Assembly (NCBI GenBank): GCA_024364735.1
Contig: JAGFNQ010004019.1
Location: 939,263-1,003,262 of the forward strand
Length of the DNA: 64,000 nt
Reading direction: 5' to 3'
DNA from: Boesenbergia rotunda
Taxonomy: Eukaryota > Streptophyta > Magnoliopsida > Zingiberales > Zingiberaceae
The translations under genes were made by a program, and so were the position numbers. Shown here in pieces: positions 10,593 through 23,833 of the stretch (the stretch's first letter is position 1; each line of letters opens with the position of its first letter). Under the pieces are notes generated by a model. It searched no databases. It saw only the letters and a program-made list of their open reading frames with translations, and was not told where the DNA came from.

Positions 10593-11116
10593 ATGTCACG
10601 CCTCCAGAGACACATGCTTCCTCGAAAATCGGATAGCATCTTTCCTGTACGGCGGACAATATAGGGCAATTATATATCATATCTCCTCAATATAACTCAG
10701 CCACAAGCGGCTGGCATCATAATAATATGTAGAAATCACAACCACGCAGTTTATATTAAGATAAAAGATAACGGGTGGCTCAGCCACCTTAGGCATAAAA
10801 GAAAACACAATTTAATAAGAAACTCCACAACGAATAAACTCGACCAATAAGAAGTGACTACAAATTTGTCAAGACCATACCAGAAATAATATAAAATGCG
10901 GAAACAAAGAAACTACGGAGAACCAACTCTGAACTAACTCCAAACCAAAATAACCCGGTGAAACTGAGGGACAGGTAACTGGATCATCTCCTGGCTCCAA
11001 GCAATACCACTACCTGCTATCTGAAACAACAAAAAGGGAAGCAGGGGTAGTGAGTCCGGGCGGACTCTGCGGGTATATGAGTAGACAATAAGCATGACAT
11101 AAATAAGATAACGAAG
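10593..11116. repeat. Remnant of an older LTR-type element split by the gypsy insertion
   Basis: Begins TGTCACGCCTCCAGAG, a start style common in plant Ty3/gypsy LTRs. It continues as non-coding sequence up to the TSD of the element at 11117; 23839-24250 would be its other half. No ORFs or second LTR were recognised, so this rests on texture and context. Confidence 0.35.
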
Positions 11117-11121
11117 TAGAG

Positions 11122-14100
11122 TGTGACGACTCACCTTAACTTAACTTCTCTCTCCCTTGAGGCGGGCGACACTTTCGCTTAGCCTTAACTTTACCTTATT
11201 CTTAGCATTAGGTTATAACTACTTGACTTCCCTTAACTTGCTATGAATTTTTTTTTCTTTTTTTTTCCCAAAAATAACTTTTTAAAAAAAAACTTTCATT
11301 TTATTTGCTTTGCAAAGATTTAACCCCTAGACCTCTTAGTTGTAAAACTGAAGCACTAACCAACTGCTCTATACCACTTCTTTTCAATAATACCAGTCGA
11401 CTGCTAAATAGCCAGTCGACTGGTATCGGCCACAGAAACTTTCTGTGCCCGGCACTAGTTGACTGGCCTCATGGCAGTCAACTGGTGCATCGAACAGAAA
11501 CTTGTTGTTCGATAGGGCAGTCGACTGGTTCTGAACCAGTCGACTGGTACGCCTGAAAACCTGCATTTCAGACCTGAAAACCATCTCCAACGATCCAGAA
11601 AACATATACTTTCAAGACATACAAAGCCATAACTCCATTTCTATACTCTATACTAGTTTTATAAACATTTTAGCAACCCAAAACAACCTTATAAACTTGC
11701 AATTAGGACTTTTGCGGAAGTAAATAAGCTATCAAAATATATGAACTCTAGACTAGAGTTTGTACCCAACTTTGTCTCTATGCAAGGTTTAAACAAAGTC
11801 ATTCATTCTACCAATTCAAAACACCAAAACACATGTTCTACAAGACTTAACCCGACGATCTCTTCCACGGTTCCGCCGCCACTGAACATTAATGCAAGTC
11901 CCGCTCGCCTCCCTAGCTTATGCTTTTTCTTTACCTTTGTCTGTAATAGAAGGAAATGCAACTAATAAGCGATTTGCTTAGTAAGTAAATCCTAACTCAC
12001 AAATCCATGCGATCAATGATAAACATGCTCTTTTCAAATAATGTTTACTTCAAAACACATGCACTTTGAAATACTTACACATGGAAACTTTCATATACTT
12101 ATCATGCTCAATCATGCTTGAAAACATTTACTACCACTAAAACATTGGCAAATCTAACATGCTCATAATTTCTTTTGAGACTTGCTACTTAGGCATTTCC
12201 ATACTTTAAACCACTAACTTCCTTGATCTTGCTCTTTAACATGCTTGTAACATAACAATGTCAACATACATAGCAAAACATATGCTTAAACTGAAAACAC
12301 TTACATATACTCGTATACTTCAAAATAATAATCAACTTTCTCAGGCCTTGATACTGTACCTGGTATCAGTGTACCAATGCGCGCATCCCTAATAGGTTTC
12401 GGGGTAGCTAGCCACCGCACCCTATTAGAGCTTCTTTCTTACTTTCTGTGGGCCTCTCATTTGCCCGGTATGTTAGTGATATGAGAGAAGTGTCCTAAGG
12501 CAATCGCCTTTTGATTGTAAACATTTATTTTAATAAATGATAATTCACTATTTGAGTATACATGTTTGTGTATTTGATTGGGATCTTAAACTCATCTATT
12601 GAATGTCCGCAATATAATTCACAGCATAAGAGAATTTGTGATGGGATCACAACTAGTGATTATCTCTACATGTGCAATTGTGAAGTATTGAAAGTATCCC
12701 TAGTCGATGAATTGATAAAAACGGACACTATCAATTTTGTTGAGACTAGCATGGGTTATTCTCTAATCAGCTGATTCTCACTGGCTGGTGACATTGGGAT
12801 GTCCGGAGATAAACATGGATGCTAGTTAAGGGAACTAGTTCATTGGAGTGACTAGCTGTAAAACTTCATATGGTAATCTATAAAGATATGTCACTGAAGT
12901 TATTACTGCAGCTTAAGTGCGATGTTCCTTTGACTTGCGGTGTTCAAGTCATCTTGGTCATGGAGACTTATACTTTAACATCTTAAGCAAGCATCTCCAA
13001 GGAGGTGTGGACCCAGGATGATTGGGTTTAAGCCGAAATACCCGAAGATGTTTGAACAGCCTATAAAGGATTCACCACTCCTTGCGAGGAGATGTATACC
13101 CAGGCCTATCGTCGGATTGTTACTCAAAGCCTCTGGCCAGAGCATATCATGTTTAGAGTGTGAGTCTCTTAAATACATGAGAGTAATTAGAAATCCAAAG
13201 GACGAGAAAGACATTACTTGAGCTAGGTGTGACGTAGTCAGCCTAGTGGGGACTGACACAAATAGACCATGTCCTGAACCAAGTGGATATAAGATGGTGA
13301 AGGGAATGGGGCACGATTCATTAGAGCTGCTGAAGAGTTTCAGAATTCTTTCTGAGGTCAACCGTTGATCTTTCGATTAATTGGGGGTCATGATATACTA
13401 CTAGGTGCCACTCATGATCGTTCTATAATTAGTGGATTATAGACAGCCAACATAAATCGAAAGCCTATTTAGTCACACGCACTACGAGTAATCCGAGGGA
13501 TTTAAAACGAGTTGAAAATTGGATTTTCGGATCAAGAGAAATAAGTCGAATCTGAGTTAATCAGAGGCGCAATGGAAGCTTATAATGACTAAGTCTTTTG
13601 AAGGCTTATTGGGCGAATTAAATGAGTTTAATTCACGATTGGTGTGGCTTGGTTTGGCCGGCCAAAGAGGGTGCCAAACCCCTTTGGTTTGGCTGGCCAT
13701 CACATGGGGAGAAAACCATTTTATTTGGTTTAATTAATAAAATAAATCTAGTGCGATTTGTTTTATAAATTATGGACAAATAAATTTGTATAAAGAAATT
13801 TATATAAATAAATTTATAGAAATTTATTCTTTTTATGGAAGTTAAAATAATTCATGAATTGGTTTATTTTAATTTTATAAAATCAATTATGAATTGATTT
13901 TTCCATAATAAGAAAATTTATAAATTTCTTATATAATTTATTCCATAATTAAAGAAGAGGAGAATTTATTTTATTATAAAGTTAGTTATAATAAAACTAG
14001 GCTTAACGGAATAAGTCATAAGAAACTTTATAAGATAAATTTCTTATGATAACTAATTCCGTTAAAAGAGAGACTTGGCAAGGGAGAGACCACTATATAA

Positions 14101-15767
14101 AGGAACCAAAGGCAAGCCTTGAATTCCAATCGAAAAAGAGCCATCAAGAGATTAACTCTCTCCCTCTCTCTTTTATTCTCTTCCCTTCCTTTCTCCTTCC
14201 CACCTAGGGCCGGCGCCCCTTAGGGAATCCTAGGGCCGGCGCCCTTCCTTGAGAGCTAGGGCCGGCGCTCCATCCAATCCAAGTGGTTGCCGTGAGCCAA
14301 CAACACCAAGGAGAAGCCAACCAAGAAGAAGAAGAAGCGGATCACATCTCCTTCCTTCTCGGAATTTAGATTCCGTCTCTTGGTGGTTAGTTTCATTTCT
14401 TCTTTCTTGATCTTCTAGTTGTGCCTTTAGAGAATCTAGTAGTTCTCGTCGGCACAAAACTCGTGACTTTGCAAAGTCATCCCAAAGAGAACTCGGCGTG
14501 GACGCGAATAGAGGCGAAGCTTCCAAGGGACGTTACGGTTGGATCTCGTCCCTTACTTCGAGTTACGCGAGGTATTAAAGTAAATTAGTTTACTTATCCG
14601 CAAAGTTTTAATTTATGATCATGTCAACACATCATAAGGTTGCATGCTAGATACGTGTTTAAAATAATTTAAGAAATTATTTTATGCTAATTCTTCCGCT
14701 GCATGTAAAATTTTAAAATTTTACGAACCCGTATCCTTGTCAACATGCACCCGGTCCCAACACGGTACATGTCACTTTACAAAAGTAAAATACTTTCTTA
14801 CTCATAATGCTTGTATTTATCAAGCTAACTTTCTTTTTCATAAATCTTGCACTATAAACCTTTACCTTTTCTTACTTGGAACTTTCATCGAGCACCTTGC
14901 GTGCCCTTAACCCCAAAACTCATTTTTTGGGACTTTCTTACTCATAATGCTTGTATTTATCAAGCTAACTTTCTTTTTCATAAATCTTGCACTATAAACC
15001 TTTACCCTTTCTTACTTGGAACTTTCATCGAGCACCTTGCGTGCCCTTAACCCCAAAACTCCTTTTTGGGACTTTTCAAGAACTTACTCTTGTCATACTT
15101 AAGTCACATACATAAAAACTTACTCCAATTCATATTCTATGATAAAATATGTATTCTTTAGGAACTTAAAACACACAAATAAGAAAACCATAATCTTAAA
15201 GCATGCATTTAGATCACAAACATGGTTCTACAACGAGAAATACATGGTGAAACTACTTCTATTGCAGGTGAGTGATCTACTTACCCTTTTCTTGAAGAAA
15301 ACTCACTAAGTATCTCGAAATTTCTAGTGTAGGGTTCTTTTCCTCTTCCTTTGCAAGAAAACTCCACTTCTTAGCCCTAGGGAAGAAGCCCTAGGCTCTC
15401 CACTCAAGAGGAGGAAGAAGGAGGAAGAAAACCCTTGTTTTCTCCCTGTTTTCGCAGCCCCAAGCTCCCTATTCGCGCAACGTCTCCAAGCCCTAATGGG
15501 GTCATAACTCAACTTAAGTGGAAGTTTGAATACCTCTTCATGAAATAGGCTAAATCAACTATAATATTATTTCGTTTCATCCTTTTCTGTGCTTGATACC
15601 CTTGCCCAGCTGGTTACCCGGATGCCCTTAAGGCCTTGCTTGCCTTGTGGTCGCGGGATTAAATCCCACCTGACCCCTTATTTTTTTTCTTTTTATTTTT
15701 AATCCGAAAAAATGCCATAAAATTCCGAAAAATCCCTAATAATACCAGAAAATTATTGGGTGTTACA
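11122..15767 (-). repeat. Left (3') LTR, interrupted by a solo LTR
   Basis: About 2.35 kb of LTR once the 2292-bp insert and its TSD are removed, matching the 2362-bp right LTR. It includes a cluster of GTCGACTG palindromes (11390-11560) and a 140-bp tandem duplication (14801-14940 and 14941-15080). Confidence 0.9.
12471..14762 (+). mobile_element. Solo LTR (TG...CA, 2292 bp) nested in the gypsy LTR
   Basis: Starts TGTTAGTGATATG and ends GGTCCCAACA, with the exact 5-bp duplication CGGTA (12466-12470, 14763-14767). The uninterrupted counterpart is visible in the right LTR near 22840. A plus-strand promoter is suggested by CTATATAAAGG near 14092, followed by GC-rich leader with three GGGCCGGCGC copies (14208-14270). 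It has no internal domain and no second LTR, hence a solo LTR left by unequal recombination. ORFs inside it look spurious. Confidence 0.88.
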
Positions 15768-15802
15768 ATCCTCCCTACCTTATAAAAAGTTCGTCCTCGA
15801 AC

Positions 15803-17755
15803 TTAGAACAGCTCTGGATACCTTTGCCTCATGCTATCTTCTGATTCCCAAGTTGCCTCTTCATACTTCTGATTCAGCCATAAGACTTTCACTAATGGTA
15901 CCACTTTGTTCCTCAGCTTCTTATCTGCTCGATCTATTATCTGAATAGGTCGACTTTCATAACTGAGATCTTCTTGCACTTGTACCATCTGTGGCTCAAT
16001 CACTTGGTTGGCATCTGGGATATGCTTCTTTAGCATTGAGACATGGAACACATTGTGTATTGCTGACATCTCTAAGGGTAGCTCCAACTCATAAGCTACT
16101 TTGTCAACTCTTTTCGTCACTGGGTAGGGTCCTACGTATCGAGGACTTAGCTTGCCTTTCTTGCCAAATCTCATCACACCCTTCATAGGAGCTACTTTGA
16201 GGAAAACTGTATCCCCAACTTCAAACTCTAACGGCCTACGGCGTACATCGGCGTAACTCTTCTGCCTACTCTGAGCAGTCTCTATCCTCTGGCGAATGCT
16301 CTTTATAGCTTCTGTGGTATCATCTATAAGATCAGTCTGTGACCCCATTTCCTTCTTCTCACTACCTTCATACCAACAGAGGGGAGATCTACACTTTCTA
16401 CCATAAAGAGCTTCATAGGGTACCATACCAATAGTGGCTTGGTAACTGTTGTTGTAGGCAAACTCAGCTAAACATAAATACTTGCACCAACTGCCTTTGA
16501 AATCTAATGCACAAGCTCTGAGCATATCTTCTAGAACTTGATTCACTCTCTCTGTCTGTCTATCAGTCTGGGGATGGAAAGCTGTGCTGAATTTCAGTTT
16601 GGTGCCTAACGTTGTCTGTACGCACTCCCAAAAGTGTGAAGTGAAACGACCATCCCTATCAGAGATAATGGTCTTCGGGACTCCGTGCAGTCGGATCACT
16701 TCCTGCACATATAACTGGGCTAACTTTTCAATTGAGTAAGACACTCTGATTGCCAAGAAGTGGGCAGACTTGGTCAATCTGTCTACTATCACCCAAATAG
16801 CGTCATAGCCATTAGTTGTCTTTGGTAGACCAACTATGAAATCCATGGCTATGTCTTCCCATTTCCACTCTGGAATCTGAATGGGCTGTAGGACACCTCC
16901 TGGTCTCTGGTGTTCTGCTTTAACTCTCTGACATGTCAGGCAGGTGCTGACATACTTAGCTATGTCTCTCTTCATCCCTGACCACCAAAATCTTCTTTTC
17001 AAATCCTGGTACATCTTAGTGGAACAAGGATGCATTGAGTAGGGAGTTCCATGGGCTTCTTCAAGAATCTTCTTTCTCAGCTCTTCACTATTAGGGACAC
17101 ATAAACGGTCACCATAATAAAGTATCCCACTGTCAGATACTCTAAACTCATTACTCTCTCCTTCTTGTATCTCCTGCTTGATCCTTTAGATATCAGAATC
17201 CTCAGCTTGCTCTTTCTGTATCTCTTCAAGCAAAGTTGACTCTAGTGTCAATAGAGCTAGCTGCTCATCAATAATCTCCACTCCATAATCTACTATCTCC
17301 TTCTGTAATGGTGGTGCTAATGCTGATAAGGACATCAAGGTGGCACAAGTTTTTCTACTCAGTGCATCTGCTACTTTATTTGCCTTACCAGGGTAGTAAA
17401 GGATCTCACAGTCATAATCCTTCACTAACTCAAGCCACCTTCGCTGTCTCATATTGAGGTCTTTCTGAGTGAAGAAATATTTCAGACTCTGGTGATCTGT
17501 ATAAATCTTACACTGCACTCCATACAAGTAATGCCTCCATATCTTTAGAGCAAAGACTACAGCTGCCAACTCCAGATCATGAGTGGGGTAATTCTTTTCA
17601 TAGTCCTTGAGTTGCCTAGAAGCATAAGCTATGACTTTGCCTTCTTGCATAAGGACTGCTCCAAGTCCTAGCTTTGATGCATCACTGTATATATCAAAGC
17701 TCTTATCACCTTCGGGTATTGTAAGGATAGGAGCGCTGGTCAGTCTCTTCTTCAA
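15803..17755 (-). pseudogene. gypsy pol: RNase H and integrase, one in-frame stop
   Basis: Reading leftwards from 17755, the RNase H domain has DIYSDASKLGLGAVL and the HDLELAAVVFALKIWRHYL segment. An in-frame stop (17186-17188) separates it from integrase, which continues in the same frame. Integrase has the zinc-finger pair CLTCQRVK and a DDE core: Asp in AMDFIVGLP, Asp in IISDRDGRFTSHFW, Glu in TERVNQVLEDML. The C-terminal end VKVLWLNQKYEEATWE resembles the chromodomain tail of Tekay-type chromoviruses. Joining sequence between stop and the next Met is protein-like. Confidence 0.88.
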
Positions 17756-17952
17756 CTCAAGGAAGCTCTGCTCACATTCCTCAGTCCACTCATACTTCTT
17801 ATTCTTTCTGGTCAGGGCTGTAAGTGGAGAAGCTATCTTTGAAAAATCCTCTACAAACCTTCTTTAGTACCCTGCCAAACCCAGAAAATTTCTGATCTCA
17901 CTGGCATTCTTGGGTCGACTCCAGTTACTAACTGCTTCAATCTTGGCTGGGT

Positions 17953-19999
17953 CTACCATAATACCTCCTTGGAAATGATGTGGCCTAGGAAGGCCACCTG
18001 GTCAAGCCAAAACTCACACTTTGAGAATTTGACGTATAACTCCTTCTGATGTAAGGTTTGTAATACCATCTTCAGGTGTTCTTCATGTTCTTCCTGAGTC
18101 TTTGAATACACTAGGATATCATCAATGAAGACAATGACGAACTTGTCAAGAAAGTCCTTGAACACTCTATTCATTAGATCCATAAACGTCGCAGGGGCGT
18201 TTGTCACTCCAAATGGCATGACCACAAACTAGTAGTGCCCATATCTTGTACTGAAAGCAATCCTTGGCACATCACTCTCCTTCACTTTGAGTTGATAGTA
18301 ACCTGATCGCAGATTTATTTTGGAGAACACCGTGGCTCCCTTCAACTGATCGAATAAATCATCTATCCTTGGCAAGGGATATCTGTTCTTGATGGTTACC
18401 TTATTCAAGGCTCAATAATCTATGCACATTCGCATGGATCCATCTTTCTTCTTGATGAACAACACAGGAGCTGTAGGTTCGGGTCGACCGGCTAGAGGGG
18501 GGTGAATAGACGGTTTATGAAAAATAAGCACTAACACTCGTCTTTAAAAAGAAATAAACTTGGTTGCAACAGAGTCGTTGCTTCCAAGGCAGTTGATGCT
18601 CAAACAGAAACTCCTTAAGGCGGAGAAGCCTTTACAGTTGTAGCACAGAGAAAGCTTAGAGAGAAAGAGAGTTTACAACTCAATGAATTGCATTAACTTC
18701 TAAAACTCCAAGCCTATTTATAGGTTAGGAAAATAAATCCAGATCGTAGATCTTTGATAGGATTTCTCTTATCTGTTGATCTGCAGATTCGATCTTGATG
18801 GTTGATCATGGATATATTTTAACCATGGCCTTTAGATCTGATTAAAGGATAAAGTTATCCTTTAAGAGATAACTTTATCTTCTGCTCGCAACAGATAAAT
18901 AACTTTATCATCTGCTCGCAACAACTTTAATCACATCTTTTCTTTATACCAGTCGGTAAGGCTGGTGATATATGTAGGCGAGGTTGCTGGTTCAAATCTT
19001 CACAGCAACAAATAAAATTCTTTTTGTTTCAGGTGCCTGGTTTGACTTGGTCAAACTGACCAGTCTTTTGGTTCATCTTCTGGGTGATTTCCGGCCAACC
19101 GGAGTTAGGCTCACCCGAACCCGACTCCGGTCTTTCGCCCCTCGAGCGTCCTTCCTCCCGGCTTCTCGTCCCTCGGACACTGCACATGTCCTTCTCGCTC
19201 CACCGGCGTACTCTTCCGCAGCTTCCGCGTCCCTCGGATTGTACCGAACCCGTCGGCTCACTTCCCCGCACAATCCTTCTCGTCCGCTACGTCTTACGCT
19301 CGACTTCCTCCGTACCTAAGCTCCTGCACACTTAGCAGAGGGATTAAAAACACACAGGACCTAACTAACCTAGTTGATCACATCAAAACCAGTCGGGGCA
19401 CCAACAGGAGCTCCCCAAGGTGAATGACTAGGGCGGATGAAACCCTTATCGAGCAGCTCTTGTTACTGTTCTTGCAATTCTTTCAATTCTGCTGGCGCCA
19501 TGCGATAAGGTGCCTTCGAAATTGGGTTGGTTCCTGGGGCCAACTCAATTTCAAACTCAATTTCCCGATTGGGAGGGAGTCCTGGTAACTCTTCAGGAAA
19601 CACCTGAGGATAGTCACAGACTACCCTCACTTCTTCTCTCTTCAACCCTTCTCCTTGACTTGCATCCACTATATGAGCTAGAAAACCAGAGCATCCCTTC
19701 TCTAACATTCTCTGAGCTTGTAAGGTAGATAAGAATCTTTTTGTCTTTCTCTTTGGGTCCCCAATAAACTCAAATGGAGGTTCTGCTTCTGGTGTAAACT
19801 TGACTTTCCTCTTGCGGCAGTCTATAGAAGCACCATACTTGCTCAAGAAGTTCATCCCTAAAATGACATCGTAATCCTTCATCTCAAGGACTACCAAGTC
19901 ACTATAGAGCTCTCGGTTGGAAATCCAGATTGGTACTGCCCTTAGCCTCTGAGTAGAGGCCATGACCTCTCTCGAAGGTAAGGTCATTAAGAACTTCAT
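17953..19999 (-). pseudogene. gypsy pol: protease end and reverse transcriptase, split by an insertion
   Basis: From the right, a protease C-terminus (ILGMNFLSKYGASIDC) leads into RT (LPGLPPNREIEFEIELAPG; PYRMAPAELKELQEQ). RT is then interrupted at 19412 by the 931-bp element 18473-19403 and resumes in PVLFIKKKDGSMRMCIDY. Visible lesions are a TGA right after CIDY (expected Arg, CGA to TGA), a TAG after GHY just before FVVMPFG, and a frame change before RNase H. The catalytic box FIDDILVYSKT is intact. Confidence 0.88.
18473..19403. mobile_element. Non-autonomous DNA element with 9-bp TSD (Mutator-like by TSD size)
   Basis: Inserted in RT between exact 9-bp duplications ACAGGAGCT (18464-18472, 19404-19412); removing it restores the RT reading. 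The left end GTAGGTTCGGGTCGACCGG and the complement of the right end, GTTGGTGCCCCGACTGG, are weakly similar. It contains no transposase. The GC-rich part 19080-19320 has overlapping open frames on both strands, which look like composition effects. Similar ends occur at 24262-25967 and 51179-53918. Confidence 0.75.
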
Positions 20000-20127
20000 C
20001 GTTCAACATTTCTGGTGGTCTTTGTACTATTTAAGTAGTGCTTGATGATCAAAGCACTACTTATCAGTTCTTCGGAGGTTTGCGACCTCTTAACACTGCT
20101 GGCCACATTTAACGCTATCTCAGGCCT

Positions 20128-20800
20128 TCACATTTTCAACATTAGCCTGACTCTTTCTTTTTCAGTGCTAACTAGCTTTGGGCACAAATGAGCTAACCGC
20201 TTAAACATCTTCACTGCTTCATCCACGGATAGTTCTCTTTGTCTGGACTCCATGAATTCATCATAGTGCTTGTTGGTTACTCGCATGTGAAAGTATTCTT
20301 CGAAGAACTCAGTCTCGAAGTCGACCCATGTCATCTGGCTGACATTTCTCTTGGTCTTGACTCTCTCCCACTATATTCTAGCATCTCCCGTAAGGCAGAA
20401 AAATGCATACTTTATCTTCTCTACTTCAGGCCAGTCCAGTAGCTCTACTATGCTTTCCCAAATTTTGAACCATGCTTGAGCATCCCATGGTTCGATTGTG
20501 CCTGAGAAGTTCCCTAGCTTTAGTTTCTGCCACTAGATGAGGTATGCTTCTTGCCTTACCCCCCCTTGTCAGGACTACAGAGGTAACCGATGGGTCTTCG
20601 GTCACCACTGGTGCCACTACATTCGCCACCGGCGTTGTAACAGGAGTGGCCTACAGGTTAGCCATCATGGTGGCAATAACTTGTTGTTGCTCTACTAATG
20701 TCTCTATAACTACGCCATCACCTCTAAGAGAGTTGGTGGTGGTACTGACTCTTTCTCTTGCCCTCTAGGAGCTCGCTCCTCATTTTGGGCCTTTCTAGGA
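20128..20800 (-). pseudogene. gypsy gag remnant
   Basis: A retrotransposon gag core is recognisable in the minus-strand frame at 20334-20128 (FETEFFEEYFHMRVTNK, then FMESRQRELSVDEAV and FKRLAHLCPKL). The upstream N-terminal part is broken over several frames up to about 20800. The zinc-knuckle and protease N-terminus expected between 20000 and 20128 appear deleted. Confidence 0.7.
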
Positions 20801-20989
20801 CGTCCTCAAATGTATAACTTAACACCCATCATGGTGGCAATAACTTGTTGTTGCTCTACTAATGTCTCTATAACTGCGCCATCACCTCTAAGAGAGTTGG
20901 TGGTGGTACTGACTCTTTCTCTTGCCCTCTAGGAGCTCGCTCCTCATTTTGGGCCTTTCTAGGACGTCCTCAAATGTATAACTTAACAC
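20662..20989. repeat. 164-bp tandem duplication in the gag leader
   Basis: Two head-to-tail, almost identical 164-bp units (20662-20825 and 20826-20989) starting CCATCATGGTGGCAATAAC. Confidence 0.9.
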
Positions 20990-21456
20990 TTAATGGTAAT
21001 GTTCCCAAACTTGCTTTAGGATATAACAAGACCTTGGTCTTGATTCTTACCTCATTTCTTAGTCCTAGAACTCGTTCTAGGGCTTAGTAAGACCTTGGTC
21101 TTACTCAAAACTTTTATCAAGCACCTTGCGTGCCATAATCCCAAAACATGCTTTTGGGCAATTCAAGACCTTGGACTTGCTATACTAAGATCACAACATG
21201 AAGGACGTCCTCTTGGCATTTTCTTACTCTACATCTTGAAGAAAATAAAAGCTCATTATCTCTTACTAACTTACTTCATTATCTCCATGCACATATTAGC
21301 ATATAATAATACCAACTTACTTCCTTATCATCATGCACTTACTGATACTAGCAGTCAATAATGAAAAGCATACAAAACTACAACATATGAACTTCTTACT
21401 TGGCAGGCGGCAGGATTGATGCTTGATGTCAGTGTGGCGGAGGGGTGGAACCTTTT

Positions 21457-21468
21457 GCTCTGATACCA
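21457..21468 (-). promoter_or_regulatory. tRNA-Met primer-binding site
   Basis: On the minus strand TGGTATCAGAGC, the standard plant initiator-tRNA-Met primer site, lies 3 nt from the right LTR edge. This fixes the element orientation as minus. Confidence 0.9.
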
Positions 21469-21471
21469 CTC

Positions 21472-23833
21472 TGTGACGACCCACCTTAACTTAACTTTTC
21501 TCTCCCTTAAGGCGGGCGACACTTTCACTTAGCCTTAACTTTACCTTATTCTTAGCCTTAGGTTATAACTACTTGACTTCCCTTAACTTGCTATGAATTT
21601 TTTTTTCTTTTTTTTTTTTCCAAAAACAACTTTTTAAAAAAAATCTTTCATTTTATTTGCTTTGAAAGGATTTGACCCCTAGACCTCTTAGTTGTAAAAG
21701 AGAAGCACTAACCAACTGCTCTATACTACTTCTTTTCAATAGTACTAGTCGACTGCTAAATAGCCAGTCGACTGGTATCGGCCACAGAAACTTTCTGTGC
21801 CCGGCACCAGTTGACTGGCCTCATGGCAGTCAACTGGTGCATCGAACAGAAACTTACTGTTCGATAGGGCAGTCGACTGGTTCTGAACCAGTCGACTGGC
21901 ACGCCTGAAAACCTGCGTTTCAGACCTGAAAACCATCTCCAACGATCCAGAAAACATATACTTTCATGACATACAAAGCCATAACTCCATTTCTATACTC
22001 TATACTAGTTTTATAAGCATTTTAGCAACCCAAAACAACCTTATAAACTTGCAATTAGGACTTTTGCGGAAGTAAATAAGCTATCAAAATATATGAACTC
22101 TAGACTAGAGTTTGTACCCAACTTTGTCTCTATGCAAGTTTAAACAAAGTCATTCATTCTACCAATTCAAAACACCAAAACACCAAAACACCAAAACACA
22201 TGTTCTACAAGACTTAACCCGACGATCTCTTCCACAGTTCCGCCGCCACTGAACATCAATGCAAGTCCCGCTCGCCTCCCTAGCTTATGCTTTTTCTTTA
22301 CCTTTGTCTGTAATAGAAGGAAATGCAACTAATAAGCGATTTGCTTAGTAAGTAAATCCTAACTCACAAATCCATGCGATTAATGATAAACATGCTCTTT
22401 TCAAATAATGCTTGCTTCAAAACACATGCACTTTGAAATACTTACACATGGAAACTTTCATATACTTATCATGCTCAATCATGCTTGAAAACATTTACTA
22501 CCACTAAAACATTGGCAAATCTAACATGCTCATAATTTCTTTTGAGACTTGCTACTTAGGCATTTCCATACTTTAAACCACTAACTTCCTTGCTCTTGCT
22601 CTTTAACATGCTTGTAACATAACAATGTCAACATACATAACAAAACATATGCTTAAACTGAAAACACTTACATATACTCGTATACTTCAAAATAATAATC
22701 AACTTTCTCAGGCCTTGACATTGTACCTGGTATCAGTGTACCAATGCGCGCATCCCTAATAGGTTTTGGGGTAGCTAGCCACCGCACCCTATTAGAGCTT
22801 CTTTCTTACTTTCTGTGGACCTCTCATTTGCCCGGTACATGTCACTTTACAAAAGTAAAATACTTTCTTACTCATAATGCTTGTATTTATCAAGCTAACT
22901 TTCTTTTTCATAAATCTTGCACTATAAACCTTTACCTTTTCTTACTTGGAACTTTCATCGAGCACCTTGCGTGCCCTTAACCCCAAAACTCATTTTTTGG
23001 GACTTTCTTACTCATAATGCTTGTATTTATCAAGCTAACTTTCTTTTTCATAAATCTTGCACTATAAACCTTTACCCTTTCTTACTTGGAACTTTTATCG
23101 AGCACCTTGCGTGCCCTTAACCCCAAAACTCCTTTTTGGGACTTTTCAAGAACTTACTCTTGTCATACTTAGGTCACATACATAAAAACTTACTCCAATT
23201 CATATTCTATGATAAAACATGTATTCTTTAGGAACTTAAAACACACAAATAAGAAAACCATAATCTTAAAGCATGCATTTAGATCACAAACATGGTTCTA
23301 CAACGAGAAATACATGGTGAAACTACTTCTATTGCAGGTGAGTGATCTACTTACCCTTTTCTTGAAGAAAACTCACTAAGTATCTCGAAATTTCTAGTGT
23401 AGGGTTCTTTTCCTCTTCCTTTGCAAGAAAACTCCACTTCTTAGCCCTAGGGAAGAAGCCCTAGGCTCTCCACTCAAGAGGAGGAAGAAGGAGGAAGAAA
23501 ACCCTTGTTTTCTCCCTGTTTTCGCAACCCCCAAGCTCCCTATTCGCGCAGCCTCTCCAAGCCCTAATGGGGTCTTAACTCAACTTAAGTGGAAGTTTGA
23601 ATACCTCTTCATGAAACGGGCTAAATCAACTATAATATTATTTCGTTTCACCCTTTTTTATGCTTGATACCCTTGCCCAGCTGGTTACTCGGATGCCCTT
23701 AAGGCCTTGCTTGCCTTGTGGTCGCGGGATCAAATCCCACCCCTTATTTTTTTTCTTTTTATTTTTAATCCAAAAAAATACCATAAAATTCCAAAAAATC
23801 CCTAATAATACCAGAAAATTATTGGGTGTTACA
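21472..23833 (-). repeat. Right (5') LTR, 2362 bp, uninterrupted
   Basis: Full-length partner of 11122-15767. It carries the same palindrome cluster (about 21745-21900), the same 140-bp tandem duplication (22871 and 23011) and the same ends. Scattered single-base differences are seen. Confidence 0.92.

Noticed and set aside
14230..14526. 98-codon minus-strand frame in the solo LTR
   Set aside because: Lies in the LTR leader region opposite the promoter; no domain and no homologous copy elsewhere in the window.
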